This document shows, piece after piece, positions 36,460 through 44,295 of a stretch of 64,000 nucleotides of DNA. Each line of letters opens with the position of its first letter. The first letter of the stretch is position 1. The stretch lies in the NCBI RefSeq assembly GCF_001044235.1, contig NZ_JYNL01000069.1:306900-370899 (forward strand), read 5' to 3'. This DNA comes from Mycolicibacterium chlorophenolicum (lineage in GTDB: Bacteria > Actinomycetota > Actinomycetes > Mycobacteriales > Mycobacteriaceae). The position numbers and the translations under genes were made by a program. The notes below the pieces were generated by a model, which saw only the letters and a program-made list of their open reading frames with translations, was not told where the DNA came from and made no database searches.

Positions 36460-36475
36460 CGTGAGCCAGGTCACG
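36460..36475. promoter_or_regulatory. CRP (cAMP receptor protein) site between dctA and its two-component system
   Basis: CGTGA-gccagg-TCACG, a perfect palindrome at the outer five bases matching the GTGA-N6-TCAC core of CRP sites. It lies 56 bases before the dctA start and 36 before the sensor kinase start. Confidence 0.6.
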
Positions 36476-36510
36476 TTTTAGTGCATTTCGTTCAGAGGAG
36501 ACGCGGCGCG

Positions 36511-38073
36511 ATGGGGCGGATGCGGGCGGCGTGGCCGCGGTCGCTGGCCGGTCAGGCGATCGCGCTGCAGGTGCTGGTGATCGCGTTGATCGTCGCGGCA
36601 GGCAGCACACTCGCCCTGATCGACGCCCGCCGCGACGGCGACGCCGCGGCCAGGGAGCAGGTGGTCGGCATCGCCACGTCGCTGGCCGACGCCCCGTCCA
36701 CGGCGGCCGCGATCGAATCGGGCCGGGCCACCGAGGTCCTGCAGCCCGTCACCGAGACCGTGCGGACGCACACCGACATCGCGTTCATCACGATCATGGC
36801 GCCGGATCGGACGCGGTTCACCCACACCGACCCGTCCCAGATCGGCGGCGCCTACCTGGGCACCATCGAGCCGGCGCTGCGCGGCGAAACGTTCACCGAG
36901 ACGTACACGGGCACGCTGGGACCGTCGATCCGTGCGGTGGCACCGGTGCGCGATTCGTCGGGACGGATCGTCGGCCTGGTGGCCGCGGGCATCCTGCAGA
37001 AGAGCCTGGCCGAGCGGTGGCGTTCGCAGTGGCCGGTGATCGCGGCCGTCGGTGTCGGCGCGCTCGCGGTGTCGCTGGTCGGGGTGTGGGGCATCCGCCG
37101 CCGCCTGCTGCGGCAGACCCGCGGGTTGCGGCCCGACGAGCTGCGGGTGATGTACGACCACCACGACGCGATCCTGCATTCGGTGTCCGAGGGGCTGATC
37201 GTGCTCGACCGCGACGGCGTCGCCCTGGTCAATGACGAGGCGCGCCGGCTGCTCTCGCTCCCGGCCGGCGACGTCGACCGCTCGGATCTGCCGGAGTTCC
37301 TGCGGTCCTTCGCCCCCGGTGCCCGCGACGAGGTGCACGTCACCGACGACCGGGTGCTGGTGGTCAACCGCTCCCCGGTGCCGTCGGCCGGGCGGTCGTC
37401 GGAGGTGGTGACGATCCGCGACCGCACCGAACTGCAGGGCGCGCTGGGCGAATTGAACTCTCTGAAGGTGCTCACCGACTCACTGCGGTCTCAGGCGCAC
37501 GAAGCAGCCAACAAGTTGCACACCATCGTGACGATGGTGGAGATGGGGCGCGCCGACGAGGCGGTCCGGTTCGCCACGGCGGAACTCGAACTGTCCCAGC
37601 AACTCGTCGATCGGCTGTCCACCGCGGTCGGCGAACCGGCGCTCGTGGCACTGCTTCTGGGCAAAACGGCGCAGGCCGACGAGCGCGGTATCGAGCTGAC
37701 CGTCACCGAGGAGACCCACCTGCCTGCCGGCGACGGGCACGCGCTCAGTGGTTCGGAGATGGTCACCGTGCTCGGCAACCTGATCGACAACGCGATGGAC
37801 GCCTGCGACAAGACCGATCCGTGGGTGGAGGTGACGGTGAACCAGAGCGACACCCGACTGCTCATCCGGGTGGCCGACAGCGGAGAAGGCATGGACCCGA
37901 AGACGTTCGAGAATGCGATGCGGCGCGGATACTCGACGAAGTCGGGCAGCGACGCCGAGCAGCACGGTCTGGGGCTGGCGCTGGTGGCCCAGGTGGTCAA
38001 GCGGCACGGCGGTCAGCTCACCGCCGACGTGTCGTACGGCTCGGTGGTGACGGTGACGGTGGCTTCCGCGTGA
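36511..38073 (+). CDS. Sensor histidine kinase, CitA/DcuS family
   Basis: 520 residues from ATG 36511, with AGAGGAG ten bases upstream (the frame is open to GTG 36481). TM1 ~15-37, periplasmic PDC sensor ~38-171, TM2 ~173-194, PAS domain ~215-310, then kinase. The sensor keeps the DcuS ligand residues: R102 and H105 (RFTH) and R141 (SIRAVAPV). The phosphoacceptor is H330 in HEAANKLHTI; ATPase boxes NLIDNAMDACD, DSGEGMDP and HGLGLALV follow. Ligand is likely a C4-dicarboxylate or citrate. Overlaps the regulator by four bases. Confidence 0.92.
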   Translation: MGRMRAAWPRSLAGQAIALQVLVIALIVAAGSTLALIDARRDGDAAAREQVVGIATSLADAPSTAAAIESGRATEVLQPVTETVRTHTDIAFITIMAPDRTRFTHTDPSQIGGAYLGTIEPALRGETFTETYTGTLGPSIRAVAPVRDSSGRIVGLVAAGILQKSLAERWRSQWPVIAAVGVGALAVSLVGVWGIRRRLLRQTRGLRPDELRVMYDHHDAILHSVSEGLIVLDRDGVALVNDEARRLLSLPAGDVDRSDLPEFLRSFAPGARDEVHVTDDRVLVVNRSPVPSAGRSSEVVTIRDRTELQGALGELNSLKVLTDSLRSQAHEAANKLHTIVTMVEMGRADEAVRFATAELELSQQLVDRLSTAVGEPALVALLLGKTAQADERGIELTVTEETHLPAGDGHALSGSEMVTVLGNLIDNAMDACDKTDPWVEVTVNQSDTRLLIRVADSGEGMDPKTFENAMRRGYSTKSGSDAEQHGLGLALVAQVVKRHGGQLTADVSYGSVVTVTVASA

Positions 38074-38762
38074 TCCGGGTGCTCATCGTCGAGGACGAGG
38101 CGCTGATCGCCGACGCGCACCAGACGTATCTCGGCCGCCTGCAGGGCTTTTCGGTCGCCGCGGTGGCGCACACCGCGCGTGACGCGATGCGGGCGGCCTC
38201 GGAGGCGGCGGCGTCGGACGACCCGATCGACCTGGTGCTGCTCGACATCGGACTCCCCGACGCCAACGGGATCGCACTGGCCTCGGCGCTGTCGGGCCTG
38301 CGGCCGGCTCCCGACATCATCACGATCACCTCGGAGCGCGACCTGGAGATGGTCCGGGCGGCCGTCGGCCACGGTGCGCTGGCCTATCTGCTCAAGCCGT
38401 TCACGTTCGCCGCCTTCCGCGACCGCCTCGAGCGGTACGCCCGCTACCGCGAGGCGCTGCCCGCCGGCACGGACGCAGCCAGCCAGGCCGAGGTCGACCG
38501 GGCACTGGCCGAATTGCGGATCGGGCCGGACCGCACCAGCGCCCCGAAGGGCGTCGCGCCCGGCACCAACGACGAAATCGCCAGGGCGGTAAGGGATTCC
38601 GGCGACAATGGGGTCACCGCCGATGACGTCGCCAAGCAGATCGGGGTGTCCCGGGTGACGGCGTGGCGCTATCTGGAGCGCCTCGCCGACGAGGGCACGG
38701 TGCGCCGAAACACCGACTACGGCAAGGCCGGGCGGCCGAAGACCCGCTACCAGTGGCGCTGA
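38070..38762 (+). CDS. Response regulator, CitB/DcuR family
   Basis: 230 residues from GTG 38070, overlapping the kinase stop as GTGA. Receiver domain with acidic pocket VEDE, phospho-acceptor D59 (LVLLDIGLP) and conserved Lys in LLKPF. The C-terminal HTH (GVTADDVAKQIGVSRVTAWRYLERLADEGTV) is the type seen in CitB/DcuR regulators. It probably activates dctA and possibly other dicarboxylate genes. Convergent with the beta-propeller gene, five bases apart. Confidence 0.92.
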   Translation: MIRVLIVEDEALIADAHQTYLGRLQGFSVAAVAHTARDAMRAASEAAASDDPIDLVLLDIGLPDANGIALASALSGLRPAPDIITITSERDLEMVRAAVGHGALAYLLKPFTFAAFRDRLERYARYREALPAGTDAASQAEVDRALAELRIGPDRTSAPKGVAPGTNDEIARAVRDSGDNGVTADDVAKQIGVSRVTAWRYLERLADEGTVRRNTDYGKAGRPKTRYQWR

Positions 38763-38767
38763 GCGCC

Positions 38768-39856
38768 CTAGACCGTGACGGGCTGGCGCGCCCGCGGGAC
38801 GGCCAGCGCGATCGGGTCGGTCGCGAGCAACTGCGAGTACAGGATGCCGATCGTCGACTCGACCGAGAACACGCTGAGGCGCCCGGAGTAGTCGGCGATG
38901 AAGAGCCGGCTGCCGTCGGCCGACGGCGCCACACACGACGGCCGCGCGGCGACCGTCAGGGCGTCGACGATCTCCAGGCTCACCGTGCACACCACGATGA
39001 CGCGGTCGTAGTCGACGACGTAGGCGCGCGTCTCGTCGGGGCTCAGCGTCAGCTGCGTGGGGGCACCGCCGACGACCACCGTGTCGGTCACCGTGGCGAC
39101 GGACAGGTCGATGACGTGCACCGCACCACCGACGGCACGGTCGGAGGTCAGCGCGTACAGGGTGTCGCCCGCGCACGCGAGGTCACGAAGCGGGGATCCG
39201 ACCGGCACGACGCGCTGCACCCGGGTGGTCTCGGCGTCGACGACGATCAGCTGGCTGCCGCGGTCGTCGGTCACGGCCACGAAGAGCCGACGGCCACGAG
39301 GGTCCATCGCCAGGGCATCGATGTTGGCCGCCGGGCCCTGTCCGATGTCGATGGTTCCGGCGCGCTCGGCCGTGATGTCGATGACGGTCACCTCGACGTG
39401 GTCACCGCTGGTGCGGCCCGCGTAGACGCGCTTGCCGTCGGGGCTGACGGCCAGTGCGGTGACTCCGGAGGCCACCGGGAACGTCGCGGTCACCCGTCCT
39501 GCCTCGAGGTCCACCACGGCGACGGCGTCCTGGTTGGCCGACGCGGTGCTGACGTAGGCGCGGTCATCGGAGACCACGACGGCTGTCGGCTCGCCCCCGA
39601 GGGCCACGACGGCGCGTTCAGCGAGGGTGGCCGGATCGAGAAGGGTGACGGTGTCGTCGGCCGGGGCGGCCACGGCGACGGCGCCGGATCCCGCGGCGAG
39701 GTCGCCGACCGGACCGTGACCCAGGGCGATCTCCCGCTCGAGCACCACGTCGGCCGCCACAGCGTCCACGAGGGCATCGTCGGTCACAGCAACCTCAGCG
39801 GACACACTCGCGCTGTCCTGACGCATCCGCCCCGTGGGCATCGCAAAGTTAGCCAT
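38768..39856 (-). CDS. Seven-bladed YncE/YVTN-type beta-propeller protein
   Basis: 362 residues with repeated beta-strand units (TAVVVSDDRAYVST, TALAVSPDGKRVYAG, DALAMDPRGRRLFVA, TQLTLSPDETRAYVV, SCVAPSADGSRLFIA). No signal peptide is visible. This is the Rv1057 type of protein, a beta-propeller reported to be under envelope-stress regulators. GGAGGTGAG lies ~9 bases before ATG 39856. The long upstream gap may hold its promoter. A ligand-binding or scaffolding role is likely but unproven. Confidence 0.85.
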   Translation of the reverse strand: MANFAMPTGRMRQDSASVSAEVAVTDDALVDAVAADVVLEREIALGHGPVGDLAAGSGAVAVAAPADDTVTLLDPATLAERAVVALGGEPTAVVVSDDRAYVSTASANQDAVAVVDLEAGRVTATFPVASGVTALAVSPDGKRVYAGRTSGDHVEVTVIDITAERAGTIDIGQGPAANIDALAMDPRGRRLFVAVTDDRGSQLIVVDAETTRVQRVVPVGSPLRDLACAGDTLYALTSDRAVGGAVHVIDLSVATVTDTVVVGGAPTQLTLSPDETRAYVVDYDRVIVVCTVSLEIVDALTVAARPSCVAPSADGSRLFIADYSGRLSVFSVESTIGILYSQLLATDPIALAVPRARQPVTV

Positions 39857-40264
39857 TTGTAGAACTCACCTCCGCCGGGAACAACATCCCCGGGATCGAT
39901 TTCGTCTGTCAGCAACCCTCTCGGGCGCGGTCTGAGCCGAGTCTAACGACGGAAAATCAAGGTCAGAGGTGCCAAAGGTCCCCACCTGCCTCAGGCGGGC
40001 GCGGACTCTCAGGACATGCTTAGGATTCTCTTCGTTATCCAGTTGTTATCTGCAGATGGCAATTCGGAAACCGGCGGTGAACAGCGCGTGTCGACCGATC
40101 CGCAACTGCCCGGCGAACATGTGACGAAATCGGCCGAAACACGGTTTCTTATGTTTGGCGGCAAAAGTGAGCGCCAAATCACACCACGACACACCAGCAA
40201 AGTGGCCGCGCGGACACCCTCTGCGGCGTGCGGAATTCGCTGGAACCGCTCCCCGACGCGGGGG
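39857..40264. other. Intergenic region, no gene seen
   Basis: About 400 bases upstream of the beta-propeller gene and downstream of a STAS gene. It is the most AT-rich stretch of the area (40010-40060, with GTTATC repeats at 40034 and 40045) and therefore likely holds the propeller gene's promoter. Frames across it have no recognisable protein features. I found no confident -35/-10 pair. Confidence 0.5.
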
Positions 40265-40672
40265 TCAGGCCGGCTCGACGCCCCTGAGCATCGGAACCAC
40301 CGCCTGCGGAATCAGACCCTCGGGGTCGCAGAGCTGCAGAACGCGGGCCACCGCCGGGCTACCGACGACGCACCAGGCGACGTCCTCCCGGGAGAAATGG
40401 GCGCTGATGGCGTACAGCGCCGATGCGCCGTCGAACGCCATGAAGGGCACGTCGGTCAGGTCGACGACCACCGCGCGGGAGGCGCCCGCGGCCTCGCGGA
40501 CCGCGTGCGCGAAGTGTTTGGCGTTCGCCGCGTCCACCTCACCGGCGACCGCGACCGTCGCCTCCTTGTCCCGCCCCCGACCGCGCGTCCGGCACGCAAC
40601 AGTCAGCGACGTCGAAGCGACGCAGAAGCTTCGACTGTCGGCTGACCTGCTGCGGATGGACGTGACGGTCAT
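40265..40672 (-). CDS. STAS-domain protein (anti-sigma factor antagonist-like)
   Basis: 135 residues. STAS core from about residue 38: ATVAVAGEVDAANAKHF, VVVDLTDVPFMAFDGASAL, then a helix. The usual phosphorylatable Ser/Thr in the D..GSAG loop is less clear here (FMAFDGAS; the Ser follows GA). The first ~35 residues are basic and poorly structured, so the real start may lie further in. Last gene of a likely minus-strand unit with the CsbD-like and second STAS genes. A role in partner switching is inferred. Confidence 0.75.
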   Translation of the reverse strand: MTVTSIRSRSADSRSFCVASTSLTVACRTRGRGRDKEATVAVAGEVDAANAKHFAHAVREAAGASRAVVVDLTDVPFMAFDGASALYAISAHFSREDVAWCVVGSPAVARVLQLCDPEGLIPQAVVPMLRGVEPA

Positions 40673-40696
40673 GGCACGGGAATCACGGCGCCGAGA

Positions 40697-40936
40697 CTAC
40701 GACTGCTCGGCTCTCTGCCGCGCCTCGTTGGCCTTGGCTTCGGCGCGGGCCTTCTCGGCCTCGGCTTCCTTCTGCGCCGCCTCGCGTTGGGCGTCGGCCT
40801 TGTCCTGCTGGGCCTCGCCCTCGCGCTGCAGGTCGTCACGGCCGGTCACGATGCCGACGACCTCTTTGGCCTTGCCCTTGACGCCTTCGACGACGCCCTT
40901 GACGGCTTCTTCGGGACCGGAATTGTTGTCACCCAC
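40697..40936 (-). CDS. CsbD-like stress protein with charged helical tail
   Basis: 79 residues from GTG 40936, preceded by AAAGGGAG. N-terminal ~38 residues match CsbD: EEAVKGVVEGVKGKAKEVVG then TGRDDLQREGEAQQ; the rest is an Ala/Glu/Lys/Arg-rich helix (EKARAEAKANEARQRAEQS), likely a coiled coil. CsbD proteins are small general-stress proteins. A GTTT-N16-GGGAAC sequence at 41018-41043 on the same strand is a partial SigF-type promoter. Confidence 0.8.
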   Translation of the reverse strand: MGDNNSGPEEAVKGVVEGVKGKAKEVVGIVTGRDDLQREGEAQQDKADAQREAAQKEAEAEKARAEAKANEARQRAEQS

Positions 40937-41045
40937 GGGAGCGCTCCCTTTGCAGTGTTCTGCCCGGGACGACGCCGGCCGTTCCGGGGAGCGGCCCGGC
41001 CGCTCAGCGTTGCGTCTGTTCCCGAAGCGACAGAATCCCAAACAT

Positions 41046-41384
41046 TCAATCCGCGAAGTTCTTCAGCGCGACCTCGAGCGAGGGAAACATCTCGATGTAG
41101 TCGGAGATGCCCGTGATGGTCAGCGGCCGGCTGGTCGCCGGCCCGTCGGCCACCACGGCGAACCGCGTCCCGGCCCCGAGCTGCTTGCGCGTGGTCATCA
41201 GGACCTGCATCCCCGCTGATCCGAGGAACTCCACCTCGGTCATGTCGAGGATCAGGCCGGCCGGCCCTCGGTCCGCCGCCGCCGTCATCGCGTCCTGCAG
41301 TGCGGGGGCGGTCAGCATGTCGACGGCACCGGAGGCGGCGACGACGAGAACGTCGTCGACCTGGTGTTCGGTGAATTGCTGCAC
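41046..41384 (-). CDS. Anti-sigma factor antagonist (STAS domain)
   Basis: 112 residues, a complete SpoIIAA/RsbV-type STAS protein. VVAASGAVDMLTAPALQDAM is the first strand-helix, LILDMTEVEFLGSAGMQVL holds the phosphorylatable serine (FLGSAG). Such proteins bind an anti-sigma kinase when dephosphorylated. A PP2C phosphatase starts 233 bases away in the opposite direction, a natural partner. The sigma factor and its anti-sigma factor are not in the window. Confidence 0.88.
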   Translation of the reverse strand: MQQFTEHQVDDVLVVAASGAVDMLTAPALQDAMTAAADRGPAGLILDMTEVEFLGSAGMQVLMTTRKQLGAGTRFAVVADGPATSRPLTITGISDYIEMFPSLEVALKNFAD

Positions 41385-41616
41385 GTCGGAGAGCCTCGTC
41401 TCGTCCCGGCCCGCGGAGGGTCGGGTATGTCGGAAGGCTGCAGTCTGAACCTGAGAAGATGCGGCGTCGGGAGCGACGACCGGTACAGGCTATCGGAGTG
41501 CCGGGGCGAGTGCGCGTGCCAACCTCGTCGACCCGCGCAAACCGACGTCTGCGGCGACTACCGTGAGGGTGGTCTGGCGGCGGCGAGCGAACCGGAGGTG
41601 GGCAGTCAGTACGCGC

Positions 41617-42831
41617 ATGCAATTGGCGGAAGAGGTCGAGAGCGGCCTTGCCGGCTCGTTGAACCCCCGACGCGCAGCGATGCGATTGCTCACGCTGCTC
41701 AAACCCGAGCTCGCCGACTGGGCGGTGCTGGCGCTGCCCGACGCGCGCACGGGCGTGCTGCGCCTGCAGGGCGGCGAAGCGGTCGGGTTCACCGCGACCG
41801 TTCCGCTCGCGACGATCGCCGGCACCCGGCTGGACCGGCTGCTGCGCACCGGCAACACAGACGTCACCACCGACACCCGCGATCCGGCCCTGGCCGGCAT
41901 CCTGCCGCAACCGCTGCTGCGCGGGGAACTGCTCGCGCTCGGCCTGGAGCAGCTGGTGGCCGTCGGCCTCAACGCGCGCGGCGCCACCCTCGGCGCGCTG
42001 CTGCTCGCCCGCAGCGGCGGCTTCGACGCCGACGATCTCGAGTTCGCCACCCGGCTCGCGGGCCGCGCCGCGATCGCGCTCGACTCCGCCCGGCTCTACG
42101 AGGAACGCGGACAGATCGCCACGGTGCTCAGCAGCGCACTGCGGCCGCCGTCGCTGCCGGACGTCGACCACCTCAGGCTCGCCGCCCGGTACCGCCCCGC
42201 CGCCGAGCACATCGACCTGGGCGGGGATTTCTACGACGTGCTCGGGTCGGGCCGGGACTGGCTGATCACCGTCGGCGACGTCTGCGGCAAGGGTGTCGTC
42301 GCCGCGGCCGCGACCGGACGCACCCGCCAGAGCATCCGCACCGCAGCGCATTTCGATCGCCACCCGGCAGCGCTGCTGCGGGCGCTCAACAGCGTGCTCT
42401 ACGAAGCCGACACCGACCTGTTCGTCACCGTTCTGTGCGCGCGGGTGGACGTCGCCGCCGACGGCGCCCACGCCGACGTGGAGCTGGCCACGGCGGGGCA
42501 TCCGGCCCCGATCCTGCTGCGCGCCGACGGACACGTCGAACAGCTGGAGATCTTCGGCGCGGCCTGCGGGATGGTCCCCGGCATCGAGTACCGCACGATC
42601 TCGGTGCGCCTGCACCGCGGCGACACGATGCTGATGTTCACCGACGGCGTCGACGAAGCGCACGGCGCCCAGGGTCAATTCGGGGTCGACCGGCTGCTCG
42701 CCCTGCTGCCCGCCTACGCCGGCGCGTCGCCCGACGTGGTCTGCGAGGCGGTGGAGCAGCACGTCGTCGAATACGTCGACGGCCGGCCGCACGACGACAT
42801 CGCGCTGCTGGCGGTGACATGCGGAAGCTAG
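41617..42831 (+). CDS. SpoIIE/RsbU-type PP2C serine phosphatase with GAF-like sensor
   Basis: 404 residues from ATG 41617 (GGAGGTG lies 16 bases upstream; GTG 41563 is an alternative). Residues ~10-165 look like a GAF domain (AMRLLTLLKPELADWAVLAL, LEFATRLAGRAAIALDSARL). The phosphatase domain follows with metal-binding aspartates in LGGDFYDVL and VGDVCGKGV, ATAGHP, and DGVDEAH and HDDIALL near the end. It likely dephosphorylates a STAS antagonist such as the neighbour at 41046-41384. Its stop overlaps the B12-binding gene by 13 bases. Confidence 0.88.
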   Translation: MQLAEEVESGLAGSLNPRRAAMRLLTLLKPELADWAVLALPDARTGVLRLQGGEAVGFTATVPLATIAGTRLDRLLRTGNTDVTTDTRDPALAGILPQPLLRGELLALGLEQLVAVGLNARGATLGALLLARSGGFDADDLEFATRLAGRAAIALDSARLYEERGQIATVLSSALRPPSLPDVDHLRLAARYRPAAEHIDLGGDFYDVLGSGRDWLITVGDVCGKGVVAAAATGRTRQSIRTAAHFDRHPAALLRALNSVLYEADTDLFVTVLCARVDVAADGAHADVELATAGHPAPILLRADGHVEQLEIFGAACGMVPGIEYRTISVRLHRGDTMLMFTDGVDEAHGAQGQFGVDRLLALLPAYAGASPDVVCEAVEQHVVEYVDGRPHDDIALLAVTCGS

Positions 42832-43829
42832 CCGACGGTGACCGCATGCAGGACTACCTGCGGGCTGTGGCATCCCGGGACACCAAAGCCGTCCAGTCGC
42901 TGATGACCCGTCTGCTGGACGACGGGATGGATCCGGTGACGGTGCTGACCGACGTCATCGCCGCGGTCCAGCGGGACAACGGGGAGCGCTGGCAGCGCGG
43001 CGAGTGGACCATCGCCGAAGAGCACGCGGCCACCGCGATGGCCGTCGCCGCGACCAAGGCGGTGAGCCGTCACGTGCGGCGCGCCGCCCCGACCCGCGGA
43101 CGCGTGCTGGTCGCCTGCGCCGAACGTGAATGGCACGCGCTGCCCGCCATGATCATCGACTGCACGCTGCGCAGCGACGGCTGGGACAGCGTGCTGATGG
43201 GTGCGGCGACCTCCCCGGCACGGCTCAACCAGTACCTGCAGGACTCCGGGCCCGAGGCCGTGGCCGTGAGCTGCTCGATGCTGGGCTCCCTGTCCGCCAC
43301 CCGCCGGTTCATCGAGGCGAGCACCGCCGCCGGGGTACCGATCCTGGTCGGCGGTCCGGCGTTCGGCGTCGACGACGTGCGGGCCAAGGCGCTGGGCGCG
43401 ACAGCGTGGGCGGCCGATGCGCAGGGCGCACTGGCCGCGGTCGCCGATCTGCCCGCCGTGGTCCCGCCCGCGATGCCGCTGCCCGCGGACGCCGTGGCCG
43501 AGCAGGCCGACCTCGAGCACGACCATCGCCAGATCGTCGGCGGCCTCGCGGCCGGCTGGTCGGTGACGGCACGCGCACTGCCCGACCGCGCCGACGCCGA
43601 GGTCGCCATGGACGCGCTCAACCAGCTGCTGCACGCCGTGTCGGCGGTGCTGCTGACCGGTGACAGCCGGCCGGTGCCGGAGACCGCGGGGTGGATCGCC
43701 GAGGTCGTCACCGCCCGCGGATTCGACGTCGCGGTCGTCGCCGAACTCGCGGAGAAGGCCTCGGCGGCGCTGCAGGGCTATCCCCTCGCCCGCGGCATCG
43801 TCGACACCCATTTCGCCGACGCCCTCTGA
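42819..43829 (+). CDS. Stand-alone cobalamin-binding sensor protein (CarH/LitR light-sensor fold)
   Basis: 336 residues from ATG 42819. Residues ~10-90 form the four-helix cap with W58-x9-E68-H69, the WxxxxxxxxxEH signature by which CarH/LitR photoreceptors cap adenosylcobalamin. A B12-binding Rossmann domain follows (GRVLVACAEREWHALPAM: E104-x-H106; VAVSCSMLGSLSATRRF; VPILVGGPAF). The glycine of the ExHxxG motif is Pro here. There is no MerR DNA-binding domain; the C-terminal ~110 residues are an extra helical region. Overlap with the PP2C gene suggests it controls that phosphatase rather than DNA. Light sensing is inferred. Confidence 0.82.
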   Translation: MRKLADGDRMQDYLRAVASRDTKAVQSLMTRLLDDGMDPVTVLTDVIAAVQRDNGERWQRGEWTIAEEHAATAMAVAATKAVSRHVRRAAPTRGRVLVACAEREWHALPAMIIDCTLRSDGWDSVLMGAATSPARLNQYLQDSGPEAVAVSCSMLGSLSATRRFIEASTAAGVPILVGGPAFGVDDVRAKALGATAWAADAQGALAAVADLPAVVPPAMPLPADAVAEQADLEHDHRQIVGGLAAGWSVTARALPDRADAEVAMDALNQLLHAVSAVLLTGDSRPVPETAGWIAEVVTARGFDVAVVAELAEKASAALQGYPLARGIVDTHFADAL

Positions 43830-43943
43830 CACACCGCCCGGGCGGAATTCACTTCTTTTGCGCGCGCGTTGAACCGAACGGCCCGTGCCGCCGTGTCATC
43901 GGTTGTGACCGCTCAACGAGCCCTCGACGCAAGGAGTTTCCGT

Positions 43944-44252
43944 ATGAAGACATTCGTGGCCGCCGGCCTGCTGCCCTTCGGCGCGCTGGTGGCGTTCGCT
44001 GTGCCGGCGCATGCCGCACCGAGCGCCGACACCGGCGGCAACGCCGTGGCGACCATCAACCAGCTCAAGGCCTCCGGTGCCGACGTGCGCGTCAACCGCA
44101 TCGGAAGCGGCCCGCTGGACGAGTGCGAGGTCACGAACGTCAACAGCTTCTCCCGCCCGGCGCAGATCATCCCGATCGACGACGACGACATCAACGTGTT
44201 CACCACCTTCCCGAAGCCGAAGGTGACCGTGACGCTGAACTGCACACGCTGA
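43944..44252 (+). CDS. Small secreted protein, paralogue of the one at 34631
   Basis: 102 residues. Signal peptide to about residue 24 (LPFGALVAFAVPAHAA). Mature region has cysteines in PLDECEVTNV and at the C-terminus (LNCTR). Same pattern as the secreted protein at 34631-34939, so both belong to one small mycobacterial exported family. AAGGAG lies seven bases before ATG 43944. No known activity. Confidence 0.8.
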   Translation: MKTFVAAGLLPFGALVAFAVPAHAAPSADTGGNAVATINQLKASGADVRVNRIGSGPLDECEVTNVNSFSRPAQIIPIDDDDINVFTTFPKPKVTVTLNCTR

Positions 44253-44295
44253 CCCGGCCGTCGGCCCGGCCGGCCGGTGGCTAGGTTGGGAGCCC

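Noticed and set aside
40686..40710. Third copy of the CGAGACTGC element
   Set aside because: Only CGAGACT matches by chance; no paired arm or 56-bp unit is present.
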